A DNA stretch of 64,000 nt from assembly GCF_900128455.1 (NCBI RefSeq), contig NZ_LT635783.1:3400546-3464545 (forward strand), written 5' to 3'. Position numbers and translations under genes: made by a program. Source of the stretch: Bacteroides mediterraneensis. Its GTDB lineage: Bacteria; Bacteroidota; Bacteroidia; Bacteroidales; Bacteroidaceae. Position 1 is the stretch's first letter. Every line of letters starts with the position of its first letter. Under the pieces are notes generated by a model that was not told the DNA's origin, made no database searches, and worked only from the letters and a program-made list of their open reading frames with translations. Below are positions 28,949 through 38,538 of this stretch, in pieces.

Positions 28949-30265
28949 ATGGCAACAAAAGAGTACTTTCCGGGTATCGGAAAAATCAAATTCGAAGGTG
29001 TAGAAAGCAAAAACCCGATGGCTTTCCGTTATTACGACGCAAACAAAATCATCATGGGCAAGCCGATGAAAGAATGGTTGAAGTTTGCAATGGCTTGGTG
29101 GCATACATTGTGTGCTGAAGGCGGCGACCAGTTCGGCGGTGGAACCAAGACTTTCCCTTGGAAAGGAAATCCGGACAAAGTACAGGCTGCAAAAGACAAG
29201 GCAGATGCAGGCTTTGAGTTCATGCAGAAAATCGGTATTGAATACTACTGCTTCCACGATGTAGACTTGTGCGACGAAGCAGCAACCATCGAAGAATACG
29301 AAGCCAACCTGAAGGAAATCGTAGCCTATCTCAAGAAGAAACAAGAAGAAACAGGCATCAAACTGTTGTGGGGTACGGCCAACGTATTCGGCCATGCACG
29401 CTATATGAACGGTGCGGCTACCAATCCTGATTTCGATGTAGTGGCTCGTGCTGCTGTACAAATCAAGAATGCCATCGATGCAACCATCGAACTGGGTGGT
29501 ACAAACTATGTATTCTGGGGTGGACGTGAAGGTTATATGTCACTGCTGAACACCGACCAGAAACGTGAAAAAGAACACTTGGCACAGATGCTGAAAATGG
29601 CTCGTGATTATGCCCGTGCAAAAGGCTTTAAAGGAACTTTCCTGATTGAACCAAAACCTATGGAACCGACCAAACACCAGTATGACGTAGATACAGAAAC
29701 CGTAATCGGCTTCCTGAGAGCACACGGACTGGACAAAGACTTCAAAGTAAACATCGAAGTAAACCACGCCACACTGGCCGGCCATACCTTTGAACACGAA
29801 CTGGCTGTCGCTGTCGACAACGGCATGCTGGGCTCTATCGATGCCAACCGCGGTGACTATCAGAACGGATGGGATACCGACCAGTTCCCTATCGACAATT
29901 ATGAACTGATTCAGGCCATGATGCAGATTATCCGTGGCGGTGGTCTGGGCAACGGCGGTACCAACTTCGATGCCAAGACACGCCGTAACTCTACCGATCT
30001 GGAAGACATCTTTATCGCACACATCGCCGGAATGGATGCCATGGCACGTGCATTGGAAAATGCAGCCCGTCTGCTCGAAGAATCTCCTTACAAGAAGATG
30101 TTTGCCGACCGCTACGCTTCATTTGACAGCGGAAAAGGAAAAGACTTTGAAGAAGGCAAGCTGACTCTGGAAGATGTTGTAGCATACGCAAAGACCGCAG
30201 GCGAACCGAAACAGACCAGCGGAAAACAAGAATTGTACGAAGCTATTGTAAACATGTATTGCTAA
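28949..30265 (+). CDS. xylA: Xylose isomerase
   Basis: XylA converts D-xylose to D-xylulose. Active-site motifs are present: YYCFHDVDL (catalytic His/Asp), [24 protein letters not shown] (metal Glu and Lys), [15 protein letters not shown], and [20 protein letters not shown] (metal Asp). Its length of 438 fits the class II enzymes typical of Bacteroides. A strong hairpin terminator separates it from xylT. Confidence 0.97.
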   Translation: MATKEYFPGIGKIKFEGVESKNPMAFRYYDANKIIMGKPMKEWLKFAMAWWHTLCAEGGDQFGGGTKTFPWKGNPDKVQAAKDKADAGFEFMQKIGIEYYCFHDVDLCDEAATIEEYEANLKEIVAYLKKKQEETGIKLLWGTANVFGHARYMNGAATNPDFDVVARAAVQIKNAIDATIELGGTNYVFWGGREGYMSLLNTDQKREKEHLAQMLKMARDYARAKGFKGTFLIEPKPMEPTKHQYDVDTETVIGFLRAHGLDKDFKVNIEVNHATLAGHTFEHELAVAVDNGMLGSIDANRGDYQNGWDTDQFPIDNYELIQAMMQIIRGGGLGNGGTNFDAKTRRNSTDLEDIFIAHIAGMDAMARALENAARLLEESPYKKMFADRYASFDSGKGKDFEEGKLTLEDVVAYAKTAGEPKQTSGKQELYEAIVNMYC

Positions 30266-30288
30266 TGCGTTAAGAATGCAGCGCTCAG

Positions 30289-30341
30289 CCGGCATGCCCG
30301 TCGGTGAAGTTTATCTTCCCCGGCCGGGTATGCCGGTTTTT
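30289..30341 (+). terminator. Hairpin between xylA and xylT
   Basis: CCGGCATGCCCG (30289-30300) pairs with CGGGTATGCCGG (30325-30336, one mismatch), followed by five T. As it sits inside the operon it would lower xylT expression relative to xylA, or xylT has its own promoter. Confidence 0.8.
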
Positions 30342-30364
30342 CTTTTCCTCTAAAACTTTTTATT

Positions 30365-31846
30365 ATGGATTACACAAAAAAAGGAAGCAGAGTCTATCTG
30401 TTCTCCATCGTACTTGTCGCTGTCCTCGGGGGATTGCTGTTCGGTTATGATACAGCCGTCATTTCAGGTGCCGAAAAGGGTCTACAAGCTTTCTTCATGG
30501 GAGCAGATGATTTCATTTATACAGACAGCTGGCACGGAATCACCTCTTCAAGCGCTCTTTTAGGCTGTATCATCGGTAGTGCCCTTTCCGGATTCTTTGC
30601 TTCCCGTTTTGGGAGAAAGTTCTCTTTGTTGTTTGCAGGCATTATGTTTTTCCTCTCCGCTCTTGGGTCATACTATCCGGAATTTCTCTTCTTCCCATAC
30701 GGAGACCCTTCCTATTCTCTTCTGCTGGCATTTAATTTTTACCGGGTAATTGGAGGCATAGGCGTAGGACTGGCTTCGGCCATCTGTCCGATGTATATTG
30801 CAGAAATCGCTCCGAGCAATATCCGAGGAACTTTAGTCTCCTGGAACCAGTTTGCCATCATTTTCGGACAGCTGGTAGTGTATTTTGTCAACTTCCTCAT
30901 CTTGGGTGATCACCTGAATCCTGTCGTGGAAATCGTGGACGGGGTGAACCGCATCATGAATCCGGAAGAAGCAGCCTGGACCATTGAAAGCGGATGGCGT
31001 CTGATGTTTGTCAGCGAAGCAGTACCTGCCGGACTGTTTACCCTTTTGGTACTGTTTGTCCCTGAAACGCCCCGTTATCTGGCCATGACCGGACGTGATG
31101 AAAAAGCCTTGTTCGTGTTGAGTCGAATCAACGGACTGACACAAGCCCAAACTATCCTAAGCGAAATCAAAGCCACAGCGAACGAAAAAACCGAAAAGCT
31201 GTTCACTTACGGCTGGATGGTTATCTTCATCGGCATCATGCTGAGTGTCTTCCAACAAGCCGTTGGTATCAATGCCGTACTCTATTTCGCCCCTCGTATC
31301 TTTGAAAGCATGGGCATGGGCAATCCGATGGTACAGACCGTATTCATGGGTATCGTCAACATCCTGTTTACTTTACTGGCCGTCTTCACAGTAGAAAAAT
31401 GGGGACGCAAACCACTGCTGATTTACGGCTCTGCCGGTATGGCTATCGGCGCACTCGGAGTGGCTTTCAGCAATGCCGTTGCAGGACTCTCCCCCATGAT
31501 ACCAGTCATCAGCATCATGGTCTACAGTGCCTCGTTCATGTTCAGCTGGGGCCCCATCTGTTGGGTTCTCATTGCCGAAATTTTCCCCAACACCATTCGC
31601 GGGGCTGCCGTAGCCATCGCCGTAGCCTTCCAATGGATATTCAACTTCATTGTTTCCTCTACCTTCCTGCCTATGTATAACATGAGCGCCGGAGATATGG
31701 GGGATAAGTTCGGCCACATGTTCGTGTATGGACTCTACGGAGTAATCTGTATCCTTGCAGCCCTCTTTGTATGGCAGCTGGTCCCGGAAACCAAGGGCAA
31801 AACACTGGAAGACATGACACGTTTATGGAAAGAAAGGAAGAAATGA
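30365..31846 (+). CDS. xylE: D-xylose:proton symporter, MFS sugar porter
   Basis: The protein has about twelve membrane segments and the sugar-porter signatures GGLLFGYDTAVISG, RFGRKFSLLFAG, FVPETPRYLAMTGRDEKA, WGRKPLLIYGS and VPETKGKTLEDM. The placement behind xylB and xylA makes xylose the likely substrate (Bacteroides name xylT, E. coli homologue XylE). Its length of 493 is normal. A bidirectional-looking terminator follows. Confidence 0.92.
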   Translation: MDYTKKGSRVYLFSIVLVAVLGGLLFGYDTAVISGAEKGLQAFFMGADDFIYTDSWHGITSSSALLGCIIGSALSGFFASRFGRKFSLLFAGIMFFLSALGSYYPEFLFFPYGDPSYSLLLAFNFYRVIGGIGVGLASAICPMYIAEIAPSNIRGTLVSWNQFAIIFGQLVVYFVNFLILGDHLNPVVEIVDGVNRIMNPEEAAWTIESGWRLMFVSEAVPAGLFTLLVLFVPETPRYLAMTGRDEKALFVLSRINGLTQAQTILSEIKATANEKTEKLFTYGWMVIFIGIMLSVFQQAVGINAVLYFAPRIFESMGMGNPMVQTVFMGIVNILFTLLAVFTVEKWGRKPLLIYGSAGMAIGALGVAFSNAVAGLSPMIPVISIMVYSASFMFSWGPICWVLIAEIFPNTIRGAAVAIAVAFQWIFNFIVSSTFLPMYNMSAGDMGDKFGHMFVYGLYGVICILAALFVWQLVPETKGKTLEDMTRLWKERKK

Positions 31847-31862
31847 CCCCTTGCATACCTAC

Positions 31863-31901
31863 AAAAAAAGACATTCAGATAATTTCTGAATGTCTTTTTT
31901 T
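31863..31901 (+). terminator. Terminator of the xylose operon
   Basis: A 16-base perfect stem (31863-31878 with 31886-31901, 7-base loop) has A and T runs on both sides. It can stop xylT from the left and also the tRNA genes from the right. Confidence 0.9.
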
Positions 31902-31902
31902 G

Positions 31903-31976
31903 TAGCGGGACCCGGGATTGAACCGGGGACCTCATGATTATGAATCATGCGCTCTAACCAGCTGAGCTATCCCGCC
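31903..31976 (-). tRNA. tRNA-Met (CAT), copy 1
   Basis: On the minus strand the 74 bases fold into a full cloverleaf. The acceptor GGCGGGA pairs with TCCCGCT (G-U at the end pair), the D arm is GCTCAGCTGGTTAGAGC, the anticodon loop TTCATAA carries CAT, and the T arm is CCCCGGTTCAATCCCGGG. CCA is not encoded. The D-arm and anticodon-stem pattern fits elongator Met; a lysidine tRNA-Ile reading CAT is the alternative. Confidence 0.93.
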
Positions 31977-32033
31977 ATTCCATTAAAAAAACCGCCAGGC
32001 GTGGAAGCCACCCAACGGCTAAATCATTCTTCG

Positions 32034-32107
32034 TAGCGGGACCCGGGATTGAACCGGGGACCTCATGATTATGAATCATGCGCTCTAACCAGCTGAGCTA
32101 TCCCGCC
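32034..32107 (-). tRNA. tRNA-Met (CAT), copy 2
   Basis: This is identical base for base to the copy at 31903, and 57 bases away, so it is a recent tandem duplication or one kept by gene conversion. The spacer holds a short GC-rich inverted repeat (CGCCAGGCGTGG...CCACCCAACGG). Confidence 0.93.
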
Positions 32108-32426
32108 ATCATTTCGTGATTGCGGGTGCAAAGATAGAGTAACTTTTCGAATTGCGCAAATTTATCTCCTCTTTTTTACTGTTTTTTCTACAGAAGCGTA
32201 TATAATTCCTGCTTTTAAATGCACCTAACTCACTGTAAACAAAAACATTCTATCCCATCTGGAGAGAATCACCCTGTATCACCTTTATTCTCTCCCGATT
32301 TTTATCTGAGGTCTCCCCCACGGAAAAAGTTCTAAAAAAATTTCTTCAATCACTATGGAGTGAACAAAAAAATACTTTAATTTGCCGCCGTTGCTGAAAA
32401 ATACAAATAAAAACACCAAAAACGTC

Positions 32427-32810
32427 ATGAAAAGGAAAACACAAATTGAATATCCACTGAACCCTTCTTCAAGTGTCATTATATGGAATGCCATCAGTAC
32501 CACGGCAGGCCTGCAACGCTGGTTTGCCGACCAAGTAACCAAAGAAGGGAAAACCTATACTTTTCAATGGGGAAAAACAGAAACACGGCAAGCCATCGTA
32601 GTCAACAGCCGACCGGAATTCTTTATCCGTTTCCACTGGCTGGACGATGAAGAAGCCAAGAGTTATTTCGAAATGAAAATCCACTATAACGAACTGACCA
32701 CCGACCACACATTAGAAATTACAGACTTTGCCGAACCAGGAGAAGAAGAAGATGTACGTAATCTATGGGATTCCCAAATAGAGACCTTAAAAAGAGTTTT
32801 CGGAGTATAA
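32427..32810 (+). CDS. START-like / SRPBCC (AHSA1-type) domain protein
   Basis: The start at 32427 (MKRKTQIEYPLNPSSSVIIW) is preferred to an in-frame ATG 45 bases upstream because the family begins here. The 127 residues show the compact SRPBCC pattern: ISTTAGLQRWFADQV, FQWG, and a C-terminal helix NLWDSQIETLKRVFG. This is a small cytoplasmic hydrophobic-ligand fold common in Bacteroidales; its ligand is unknown. The region 32108-32426 between the tRNAs and this gene holds an AT-rich leader with a near-consensus -7 (TTAATTTG). Confidence 0.75.
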   Translation: MKRKTQIEYPLNPSSSVIIWNAISTTAGLQRWFADQVTKEGKTYTFQWGKTETRQAIVVNSRPEFFIRFHWLDDEEAKSYFEMKIHYNELTTDHTLEITDFAEPGEEEDVRNLWDSQIETLKRVFGV

Positions 32811-32835
32811 ATCTATAAAATATACAAAACTTTAT

Positions 32836-32864
32836 TTTGCTGTCCGTTTTTTGTGCTACTTTTG
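32836..32864 (+). promoter_or_regulatory. Promoter of the lptG-like gene
   Basis: TTTG (32836-32839), a 17-base spacer and TACTTTTG (32857-32864) precede the start codon at 32888. Confidence 0.5.
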
Positions 32865-32887
32865 CATGCTGATAATATGATACAGGA

Positions 32888-34780
32888 ATGCTACGCATAA
32901 AAAAACTTGATATATTCGTTTTAAAGAGTTTTCTACTACTCTTTTCGGGAACATTCTTTATCTGCCTTTTCATTTTCATGATGCAGTTTTTATGGAGATA
33001 TGTCGACGAACTGGTAGGGAAAGGTCTGGAGATGAGCGTGCTTGCCCAGTTTTTCTTCTTGTCGGCACTGACTCTGATTCCTCTGTCTCTTCCGCTGGCC
33101 ATCCTGCTGGCTGCCCTAATGACATTCGGTAACTTTGGAGAGCGTTATGAGCTACTGTCCATGAAAGCGGCAGGTATCCCTTTGCTCCGCATTATCCGCC
33201 CGGTCGTCCTTTTCTGCGTGTTTCTGGGTGTTATATCGTTTTTTTTTCAAAACGTAATCGGACCGAAAGCGCAGAAAGAGCTGTGGACTTTATTGGTATC
33301 CATGAAACAGAAATCCCCGGAAGTCGATATTCCGGAAGGAGTATTCTACAGTGACATTGAAGGATACAACATCTATGTGAAGAAAAAAGACCGGGATACA
33401 GGTATCCTGCAAGATGTGTTAATCTACAATTTTTCAGAAGGATTTGAAAATGCCCATATCATTTGGGCCGCAGAAGGGAAACTGGAACTGACCGCCGACA
33501 AAAAACATTTGTATCTGCATTTGTACAACGGAGAACAGTTCGAAAACCTGAAGTCCCAGTCCGTCATTTCACGCAATGTCCCCTACCGTCGGGAAACCTT
33601 CAAAGAGAAACATACCCTGATAGCCTTCGACACCAACTTTGAGATGGTCGATGGCAACTTCCTGAACCAACGTTCGGACATCAAGAACATGCGGGAGATT
33701 TCACTGGCTATCGACTCACTGAACATGTATGCCGACAGTGTGGGGCACGCCATGTATTCGGATGCCATGAAAACCGTTTACCGGAAGCCTGTACTTTCAC
33801 AAACGGATTCCACTAAAATAGAAAAAGAACATCTGACCTTCATCAATACCGACAGCATCCTGAACGGAATGACATCGGCACAGCGATTGAAAGCCATCAA
33901 CAGCACCGAAATGCGCCTTTCTTCCCTCATCTCGGAATGGAGCATGAAGAGCTATATGACAAGGGAGGCCGACGGGAACATCCGCCGGCACCAATCGGAC
34001 TGGCACAAGAAAATCACTTTGTCACTGTCCTGTATCATCTTTTTCTTCATCGGAGCCCCGCTGGGTGCCATCATCCGAAAAGGAGGACTGGGTATGCCGG
34101 TGGTCATTTCCGTACTGATTTTCTTACTCTACTACATCATCGACTCCGGAGCTACCCGTGTGGCCAAAAGTGGAGAAATGAACATCATACTGGGAACATG
34201 GATGAGTACGATTATCCTGGCTCCACTGGGCGGATTCCTGACCTACAAATCCAATAAAGATTCTGTGGTATTCAACATGGATGTCTATGTAGCTTTCTTC
34301 CGGAAGATACTGGGCATCAGAGTATCGCGTCACATTTTCAAGAAAGAAGTCATCATCCATACCCCCGACTACAGCAGAATCTGTCAGGAGCTGGACAAGC
34401 TCTGCCTGGAATGTGAGACTTATGGCAATACCCACAAGCTGCTGGGACCACCGAACTACTATCAGGTGTTCACCAACAACAAGCACGATGATGCCATAAA
34501 GGAAATCAGCCAACAAATGGAAGGACTGATAGAAGAATTGTCCAATTCAAAAGACAGCGTATTGCTGAACTTATTGAACAATTATCCGTTCTTATCAATA
34601 AAGGCACACAAGAGCATATCGGACAACCGCTGGCTCAACCTGCTGATTGGCATCATTGTCCCGGCCGGGCTACTTATCTGGCTGAATATCTGGCGTTACC
34701 GGGTACGTCTGGACAAAGACTTGAAAACCATCGTCAAGACCAGCCGTGACATACAAGAAAGAATCAAGAAATCATTCTAA
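32888..34780 (+). CDS. LptF/LptG family permease (YjgP/YjgQ)
   Basis: LptF and LptG are the membrane halves of the LptB2FGC machine that extracts lipopolysaccharide from the inner membrane. The N-terminal membrane segments ([21 protein letters not shown]), the beta-jellyroll-like periplasmic domain (about 130-300) and the second set of segments ([18 protein letters not shown]) match the family. At 630 residues it is far longer than the roughly 360 of enterobacterial LptG. The extra 230 residues are C-terminal, partly helical, with one more membrane segment near 600 ([16 protein letters not shown]). Bacteroidales often have this extension. ribBA follows 14 bases later. Confidence 0.85.
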   Translation: MLRIKKLDIFVLKSFLLLFSGTFFICLFIFMMQFLWRYVDELVGKGLEMSVLAQFFFLSALTLIPLSLPLAILLAALMTFGNFGERYELLSMKAAGIPLLRIIRPVVLFCVFLGVISFFFQNVIGPKAQKELWTLLVSMKQKSPEVDIPEGVFYSDIEGYNIYVKKKDRDTGILQDVLIYNFSEGFENAHIIWAAEGKLELTADKKHLYLHLYNGEQFENLKSQSVISRNVPYRRETFKEKHTLIAFDTNFEMVDGNFLNQRSDIKNMREISLAIDSLNMYADSVGHAMYSDAMKTVYRKPVLSQTDSTKIEKEHLTFINTDSILNGMTSAQRLKAINSTEMRLSSLISEWSMKSYMTREADGNIRRHQSDWHKKITLSLSCIIFFFIGAPLGAIIRKGGLGMPVVISVLIFLLYYIIDSGATRVAKSGEMNIILGTWMSTIILAPLGGFLTYKSNKDSVVFNMDVYVAFFRKILGIRVSRHIFKKEVIIHTPDYSRICQELDKLCLECETYGNTHKLLGPPNYYQVFTNNKHDDAIKEISQQMEGLIEELSNSKDSVLLNLLNNYPFLSIKAHKSISDNRWLNLLIGIIVPAGLLIWLNIWRYRVRLDKDLKTIVKTSRDIQERIKKSF

Positions 34781-34794
34781 ACTATCATATCATT

Positions 34795-36009
34795 ATGGAG
34801 AAAATCAAACTGAATACAATTGAAGAGGCAATCGAAGATTTCCGCAAAGGAGAATTCGTCATCATCGTAGACGACGAAGACCGCGAAAATGAAGGCGACC
34901 TGGTGGTAGCTGCAGAACTGATTACCCCGGAAAAAGTAAATTTCATGCTGAAACATGCAAGAGGTGTACTTTGCGCCCCTATCACCATATCCCGCTGTGA
35001 GGAACTGGATTTACCACACCAAGTATCGAACAACACGTCGGTATTGGGCACACCGTTCACCGTAACCATCGACAAACTGGAAGGATGCACCACCGGCGTA
35101 TCGGCTGCCGACCGTGCAGCCACCATCCGTGCGTTGGCCGACCCGACTTCCAAACCGGAAACCTTCGGACGTCCCGGACACGTGAACCCTCTGTATGCAC
35201 AAGACAAAGGAGTACTCCGCCGTGCCGGACATACGGAAGCCTGTGTGGATATGGCCCGTCTGGCTGGACTCTATCCTGCCGCAGCCCTGATGGAAGTGAT
35301 GAACGAAGACGGCACAATGGCCCGTCTGCCGGAATTGAAGAAGATGGCCGACGAATACGGCTTCAAACTGATTTCCATTGCCGACCTCATCGCTTACCGC
35401 CTCAAACAGGAATCATTGGTAGAAAGAGGAGTGGAAGTAGACATGCCGACCGAATACGGCCACTTCCGTCTGATTCCTTTCCGCCAGAAAAGCAACGGAC
35501 TGGAACATGTGGCCTTGATTAAAGGTACTTTCTCTGAAAACGAGCCGATACTGGTACGTGTACACTCATCTTGCGCTACCGGCGACATCTTCGGCTCCAT
35601 GCGCTGCGACTGCGGAGAACAGTTGCACAAGGCCATGCAGCAAATCGAGAAAGAAGGAAAGGGAGCCATCATTTACCTGAACCAAGAAGGACGCGGCATC
35701 GGCCTCATGGAAAAAATGAAAGCCTACAAGCTGCAGGAAGAAGGCATGGATACGGTAGACGCCAACCTTTGCCTGGGACATCAGGCCGACGAACGTGACT
35801 ACGGAGTAGGCGCACAGATTCTTCGCGAAATCGGCATCCACAAGATGCGTCTGCTCACCAACAACCCGGTCAAGCGTGTGGGACTGGAAGCTTACGGACT
35901 GGAAATCGTAGAAAACGTACCTATCGAGGTGACTCCCAACAAATACAACGAGCGCTACCTGCGTACCAAAAAAGACAGAATGGGACATACCTTACATTTT
36001 AATAAATAA
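34795..36009 (+). CDS. ribBA: Bifunctional DHBP synthase / GTP cyclohydrolase II
   Basis: This bifunctional enzyme supplies both branches of riboflavin synthesis. The RibB half (about 1-205) has [12 protein letters not shown] and the catalytic [11 protein letters not shown]-type segment ([12 protein letters not shown]). The RibA half (about 206-404) has the zinc ligands in [26 protein letters not shown] and [15 protein letters not shown]. All catalytic motifs look intact. It is 14 bases after the lptG-like gene and 9 bases before the BI-1 gene, so the three form an operon. Confidence 0.96.
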   Translation: MEKIKLNTIEEAIEDFRKGEFVIIVDDEDRENEGDLVVAAELITPEKVNFMLKHARGVLCAPITISRCEELDLPHQVSNNTSVLGTPFTVTIDKLEGCTTGVSAADRAATIRALADPTSKPETFGRPGHVNPLYAQDKGVLRRAGHTEACVDMARLAGLYPAAALMEVMNEDGTMARLPELKKMADEYGFKLISIADLIAYRLKQESLVERGVEVDMPTEYGHFRLIPFRQKSNGLEHVALIKGTFSENEPILVRVHSSCATGDIFGSMRCDCGEQLHKAMQQIEKEGKGAIIYLNQEGRGIGLMEKMKAYKLQEEGMDTVDANLCLGHQADERDYGVGAQILREIGIHKMRLLTNNPVKRVGLEAYGLEIVENVPIEVTPNKYNERYLRTKKDRMGHTLHFNK

Positions 36010-36018
36010 TCAAGACGT

Positions 36019-36720
36019 ATGGAAACAAACAATCTAGTAAAAAGTTATGCCAGCAAGGCTGCGCAAACCGCTTTGTTCCGCAGTGTATATCTTTGGATGA
36101 CGCTGGCACTGGTCATTACGGGCTTTGTAGCCATGTACGTGGCCAAATCGTACACCCTCATTGAGGCCATGATGCAGAACTCCATCTTGTTCTGGGGCTT
36201 ACTGATTGCCGAAGTAGCCCTGGTGATGTATCTTTCTGCCCGCATACATAAAATCAGCTTCACCACGGCCACCCTTCTGTTCATCGCCTATTCGGTACTG
36301 AACGGGGTCACAATGTCCGTGCTCTTCCTGATTTATACCCTCAGTTCCATTGCCACTACCTTCTTTGTGACAGCCGGAACATTCGGAGTAACGGCTTTAT
36401 ACGGCTATATCACCAAGAAAGACCTTACCCGTATCGGCAGTCTTTGCCTGATGGGAGTAATCGGACTGATTATCGCCTCACTGGTGAACATGTTCCTTCA
36501 CAACACGATGATGGACATGATTATTTCCTACATCGGCGTGCTGCTCTTTGTGGGACTTACAGCCTACGATTCGCAAAAAATCAGGCAACTCCTGTCGCAC
36601 GACGACATTGAGGTCAACGAGACCACACAGAAGATAGCCCTGCTGGGAGCCTTGACCCTGTATCTCGACTTCATCAACTTGTTCATTTATCTCCTCCGGA
36701 TACTTGGAGACAGAAAATAA
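36019..36720 (+). CDS. Bax inhibitor-1/YccA family membrane protein
   Basis: The 233-residue protein has about seven membrane segments and the family motifs YLWMTLALVITG, ALYGYITKKDLTRIGS and GLTAYDSQKIRQL, ending with the typical ALTLYLDFINLFIYLLRILG. BI-1/YccA proteins are pH-sensitive calcium leak channels or regulators of FtsH in other bacteria. It is the last gene of the lptG-ribBA operon, with a perfect-stem terminator after it. Confidence 0.88.
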   Translation: METNNLVKSYASKAAQTALFRSVYLWMTLALVITGFVAMYVAKSYTLIEAMMQNSILFWGLLIAEVALVMYLSARIHKISFTTATLLFIAYSVLNGVTMSVLFLIYTLSSIATTFFVTAGTFGVTALYGYITKKDLTRIGSLCLMGVIGLIIASLVNMFLHNTMMDMIISYIGVLLFVGLTAYDSQKIRQLLSHDDIEVNETTQKIALLGALTLYLDFINLFIYLLRILGDRK

Positions 36721-36729
36721 ACCTTTTTC

Positions 36730-36770
36730 GAAGCTAATTTCTTTTATATATGGAAGAAATTAGCTTCTTT
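36730..36770 (+). terminator. Terminator after the BI-1 gene
   Basis: A perfect 14-base stem (36730-36743 with 36754-36767) around a 10-base loop is followed by TTTT. Confidence 0.88.
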
Positions 36771-36804
36771 TGCAAAGAATTTCCAACTTTAATAACACAA
36801 TAAC

Positions 36805-37998
36805 ATGAACCAACTTTCAGATCGTTTGAACAGCCTGTCGCCTTCGGCTACACTGGCTATGTCACAGAAAAGTAGTGAACTTAAAGCTCAGGGGGTTGAC
36901 GTCATCAACCTGAGTGTGGGAGAACCGGATTTCAACACTCCTGACCACATCAAAGAAGCTGCCAAAAAGGCCATTGACGAAAACTACTCTCGTTATTCAC
37001 CTGTTGCCGGCTATCCGGCACTACGCAACGCCATCGTGGCAAAACTGAAAAATGAAAACGGTCTGGAATACACCGCCGCTCAAATCAGCTGTGCAAACGG
37101 TGCCAAGCAGTCTGTCTGCAACACCATCCTGGCACTGATCAACAAAGGTGACGAAGTGATTGTTCCGGCTCCTTTCTGGGTAAGCTATCCGGAAATGGTG
37201 AAACTGGCAGAAGGTACTCCGGTCATCGTTCGTGCAGGCATCGAACAAGACTTCAAGATTACCCCGGCTCAGTTGGAAGCTGCCATCACTCCCAAGACCC
37301 GTGCCCTGATTCTTTGCTCTCCGTCTAACCCGACAGGTTCTGTCTATTCAAAGGAAGAACTGCAGGGACTGGCAGAAGTCATTGCCAAGCACGAACGTGT
37401 CATCGTCATCGCCGATGAAATCTACGAACATATCAACTACATCGGCAAGCACCAAAGCATCGCTCAGTTTGCTGACATCAAAGACCGTGTAGTCATTGTC
37501 AACGGTGTATCAAAGGCATACGCTATGACGGGATGGCGTATCGGTTTCATCGCCGGTCCGGAATGGATTGTGAAAGGTGTGAACAAACTGCAGGGACAGT
37601 ACACTTCTGGACCTTGTTCCGTATCACAGAAAGCGGCTGAAGCTGCTTACATGGGCACACAGGCTCCGGTAGAAGAAATGCGCAAAGCATTCGAACGCCG
37701 CCGCGACCTGATTGTGAAACTGGCAAAAGAAATCCCTGGATTTGAAGTGAACGTACCACAAGGAGCCTTCTACCTGTTCCCGAAATGCGACTCTTTCTTC
37801 GGAAAGAAAGACGGCGACCGCGTTATCAACAACGCAGATGATTTGGCTATGTACCTGCTGGAAGTAGGCCACGTGGCTTGCGTAGGCGGTACTTCCTTCG
37901 GAGCACCTGAGTGCATCCGTATGAGTTACGCCACTTCCGACGAAAACATCGTGGAATCTATGCGCCGCATCAAGGAAACTTTGGCTCGATTGAAATAA
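36805..37998 (+). CDS. aspC: Aspartate aminotransferase, class I PLP enzyme
   Basis: This is a cytoplasmic aminotransferase of the fold-type I, aspartate aminotransferase 1b group. Key features are SPSNPTGSVY (PLP phosphate and Asn contact), IADEIYEHI (Asp bound to the pyridine nitrogen), VNGVSKAYAMTGWRIGF (Schiff-base Lys), and CIRMSYATS (substrate carboxylate Arg). Its length of 397 is normal. The exact amino-donor range (aspartate or prephenate) cannot be read from sequence. Confidence 0.92.
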   Translation: MNQLSDRLNSLSPSATLAMSQKSSELKAQGVDVINLSVGEPDFNTPDHIKEAAKKAIDENYSRYSPVAGYPALRNAIVAKLKNENGLEYTAAQISCANGAKQSVCNTILALINKGDEVIVPAPFWVSYPEMVKLAEGTPVIVRAGIEQDFKITPAQLEAAITPKTRALILCSPSNPTGSVYSKEELQGLAEVIAKHERVIVIADEIYEHINYIGKHQSIAQFADIKDRVVIVNGVSKAYAMTGWRIGFIAGPEWIVKGVNKLQGQYTSGPCSVSQKAAEAAYMGTQAPVEEMRKAFERRRDLIVKLAKEIPGFEVNVPQGAFYLFPKCDSFFGKKDGDRVINNADDLAMYLLEVGHVACVGGTSFGAPECIRMSYATSDENIVESMRRIKETLARLK

Positions 37999-38023
37999 CA
38001 AGCTGAAAAACAAAATCTTACAA

Positions 38024-38057
38024 AACAGCTTCGGGATATTCCCGAGGCTGTTTTTTT
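38024..38057 (+). terminator. Terminator after aspC
   Basis: AACAGCTTCGGG (38024-38035) pairs with CCCGAGGCTGTT (38041-38052, one wobble), followed by seven T. Confidence 0.88.
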
Positions 38058-38065
38058 ATGCCCTG

Positions 38066-38149
38066 AAAACGCACTTGCGTTTGGAACAAAACGTCCTTAC
38101 GTTTTCATTGAAACGCACTTGCGTTTCCAATCAAACGCAAAGGCGTTTT
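38066..38149. repeat. Array B: four tandem palindromes of about 22-base period
   Basis: Units start at 38066, 38088, 38111 and 38133: AAAACGCACTTGCGTTT, AAAACGTCCTTACGTTTT, AAACGCACTTGCGTTT, AAACGCAAAGGCGTTTT. The unit order and even linker letters (TTTGGA after the first, CCAATC before the last) match array A at 14486, which has one more unit. It lies in the convergent gap between the aspC terminator and the ferredoxin terminator. Confidence 0.9.
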
Positions 38150-38190
38150 CCACGAGCCAAAACCAGCCCGTTTTTCTCTCTGAAAACAGC

Positions 38191-38227
38191 AAAAAAATAA
38201 GGGAACCCCGAAAAGGATTCCCTTATT
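38191..38227 (-). terminator. Terminator after the ferredoxin gene
   Basis: On the minus strand a stem of AATAAGGGAATCC type (38215-38227 with 38196-38207) with one mismatch is followed by seven T (complement of 38191-38197). Confidence 0.85.
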
Positions 38228-38249
38228 GTGTGTCATACAGACGACTCGA

Positions 38250-38417
38250 TTATCCCAAGTGAATTGCTTCAGAAGGACAAACGTCAGCACAAGTTCCACA
38301 TTCTGTGCAAGCGTCCGGATTGATTGAATATTTATCACCTTCTGAGATTGCTCCAACCGGGCATTCATCGATACAAGTACCGCAAGCGATACAATCGTCA
38401 CTAATTACGTAAGCCAT
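38250..38417 (-). CDS. Small 2[4Fe-4S] ferredoxin
   Basis: This 55-residue gene is short but unmistakable. The product begins MAYVISDDCIACGTCIDECP and has two CxxCxxCxxxCP clusters (CIACGTCIDECP and CTECGTCADVCP), as in clostridial-type ferredoxins, an electron carrier for pyruvate oxidoreductase and other anaerobic enzymes. It is monocistronic, with a -7 box (TAACTTTG) 45 bases upstream and its own terminator. Confidence 0.96.
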   Translation of the reverse strand: MAYVISDDCIACGTCIDECPVGAISEGDKYSINPDACTECGTCADVCPSEAIHLG

Positions 38418-38461
38418 TGTTGTAAAAAAGTTAAGTTATTATTAGTCCAAAATTGATAGTG

Positions 38462-38469
38462 CAAAGTTA
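38462..38469 (-). promoter_or_regulatory. -7 promoter element for the ferredoxin gene
   Basis: TAACTTTG on the minus strand matches TAnnTTTG. No clear -33 element is seen. Confidence 0.5.
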
Positions 38470-38538
38470 ATCTTTTTCCTATCAGTTGCCACATCCACTT
38501 TACATTTTCTAGCCAATTTATATTCTGTCTAAATAGAA

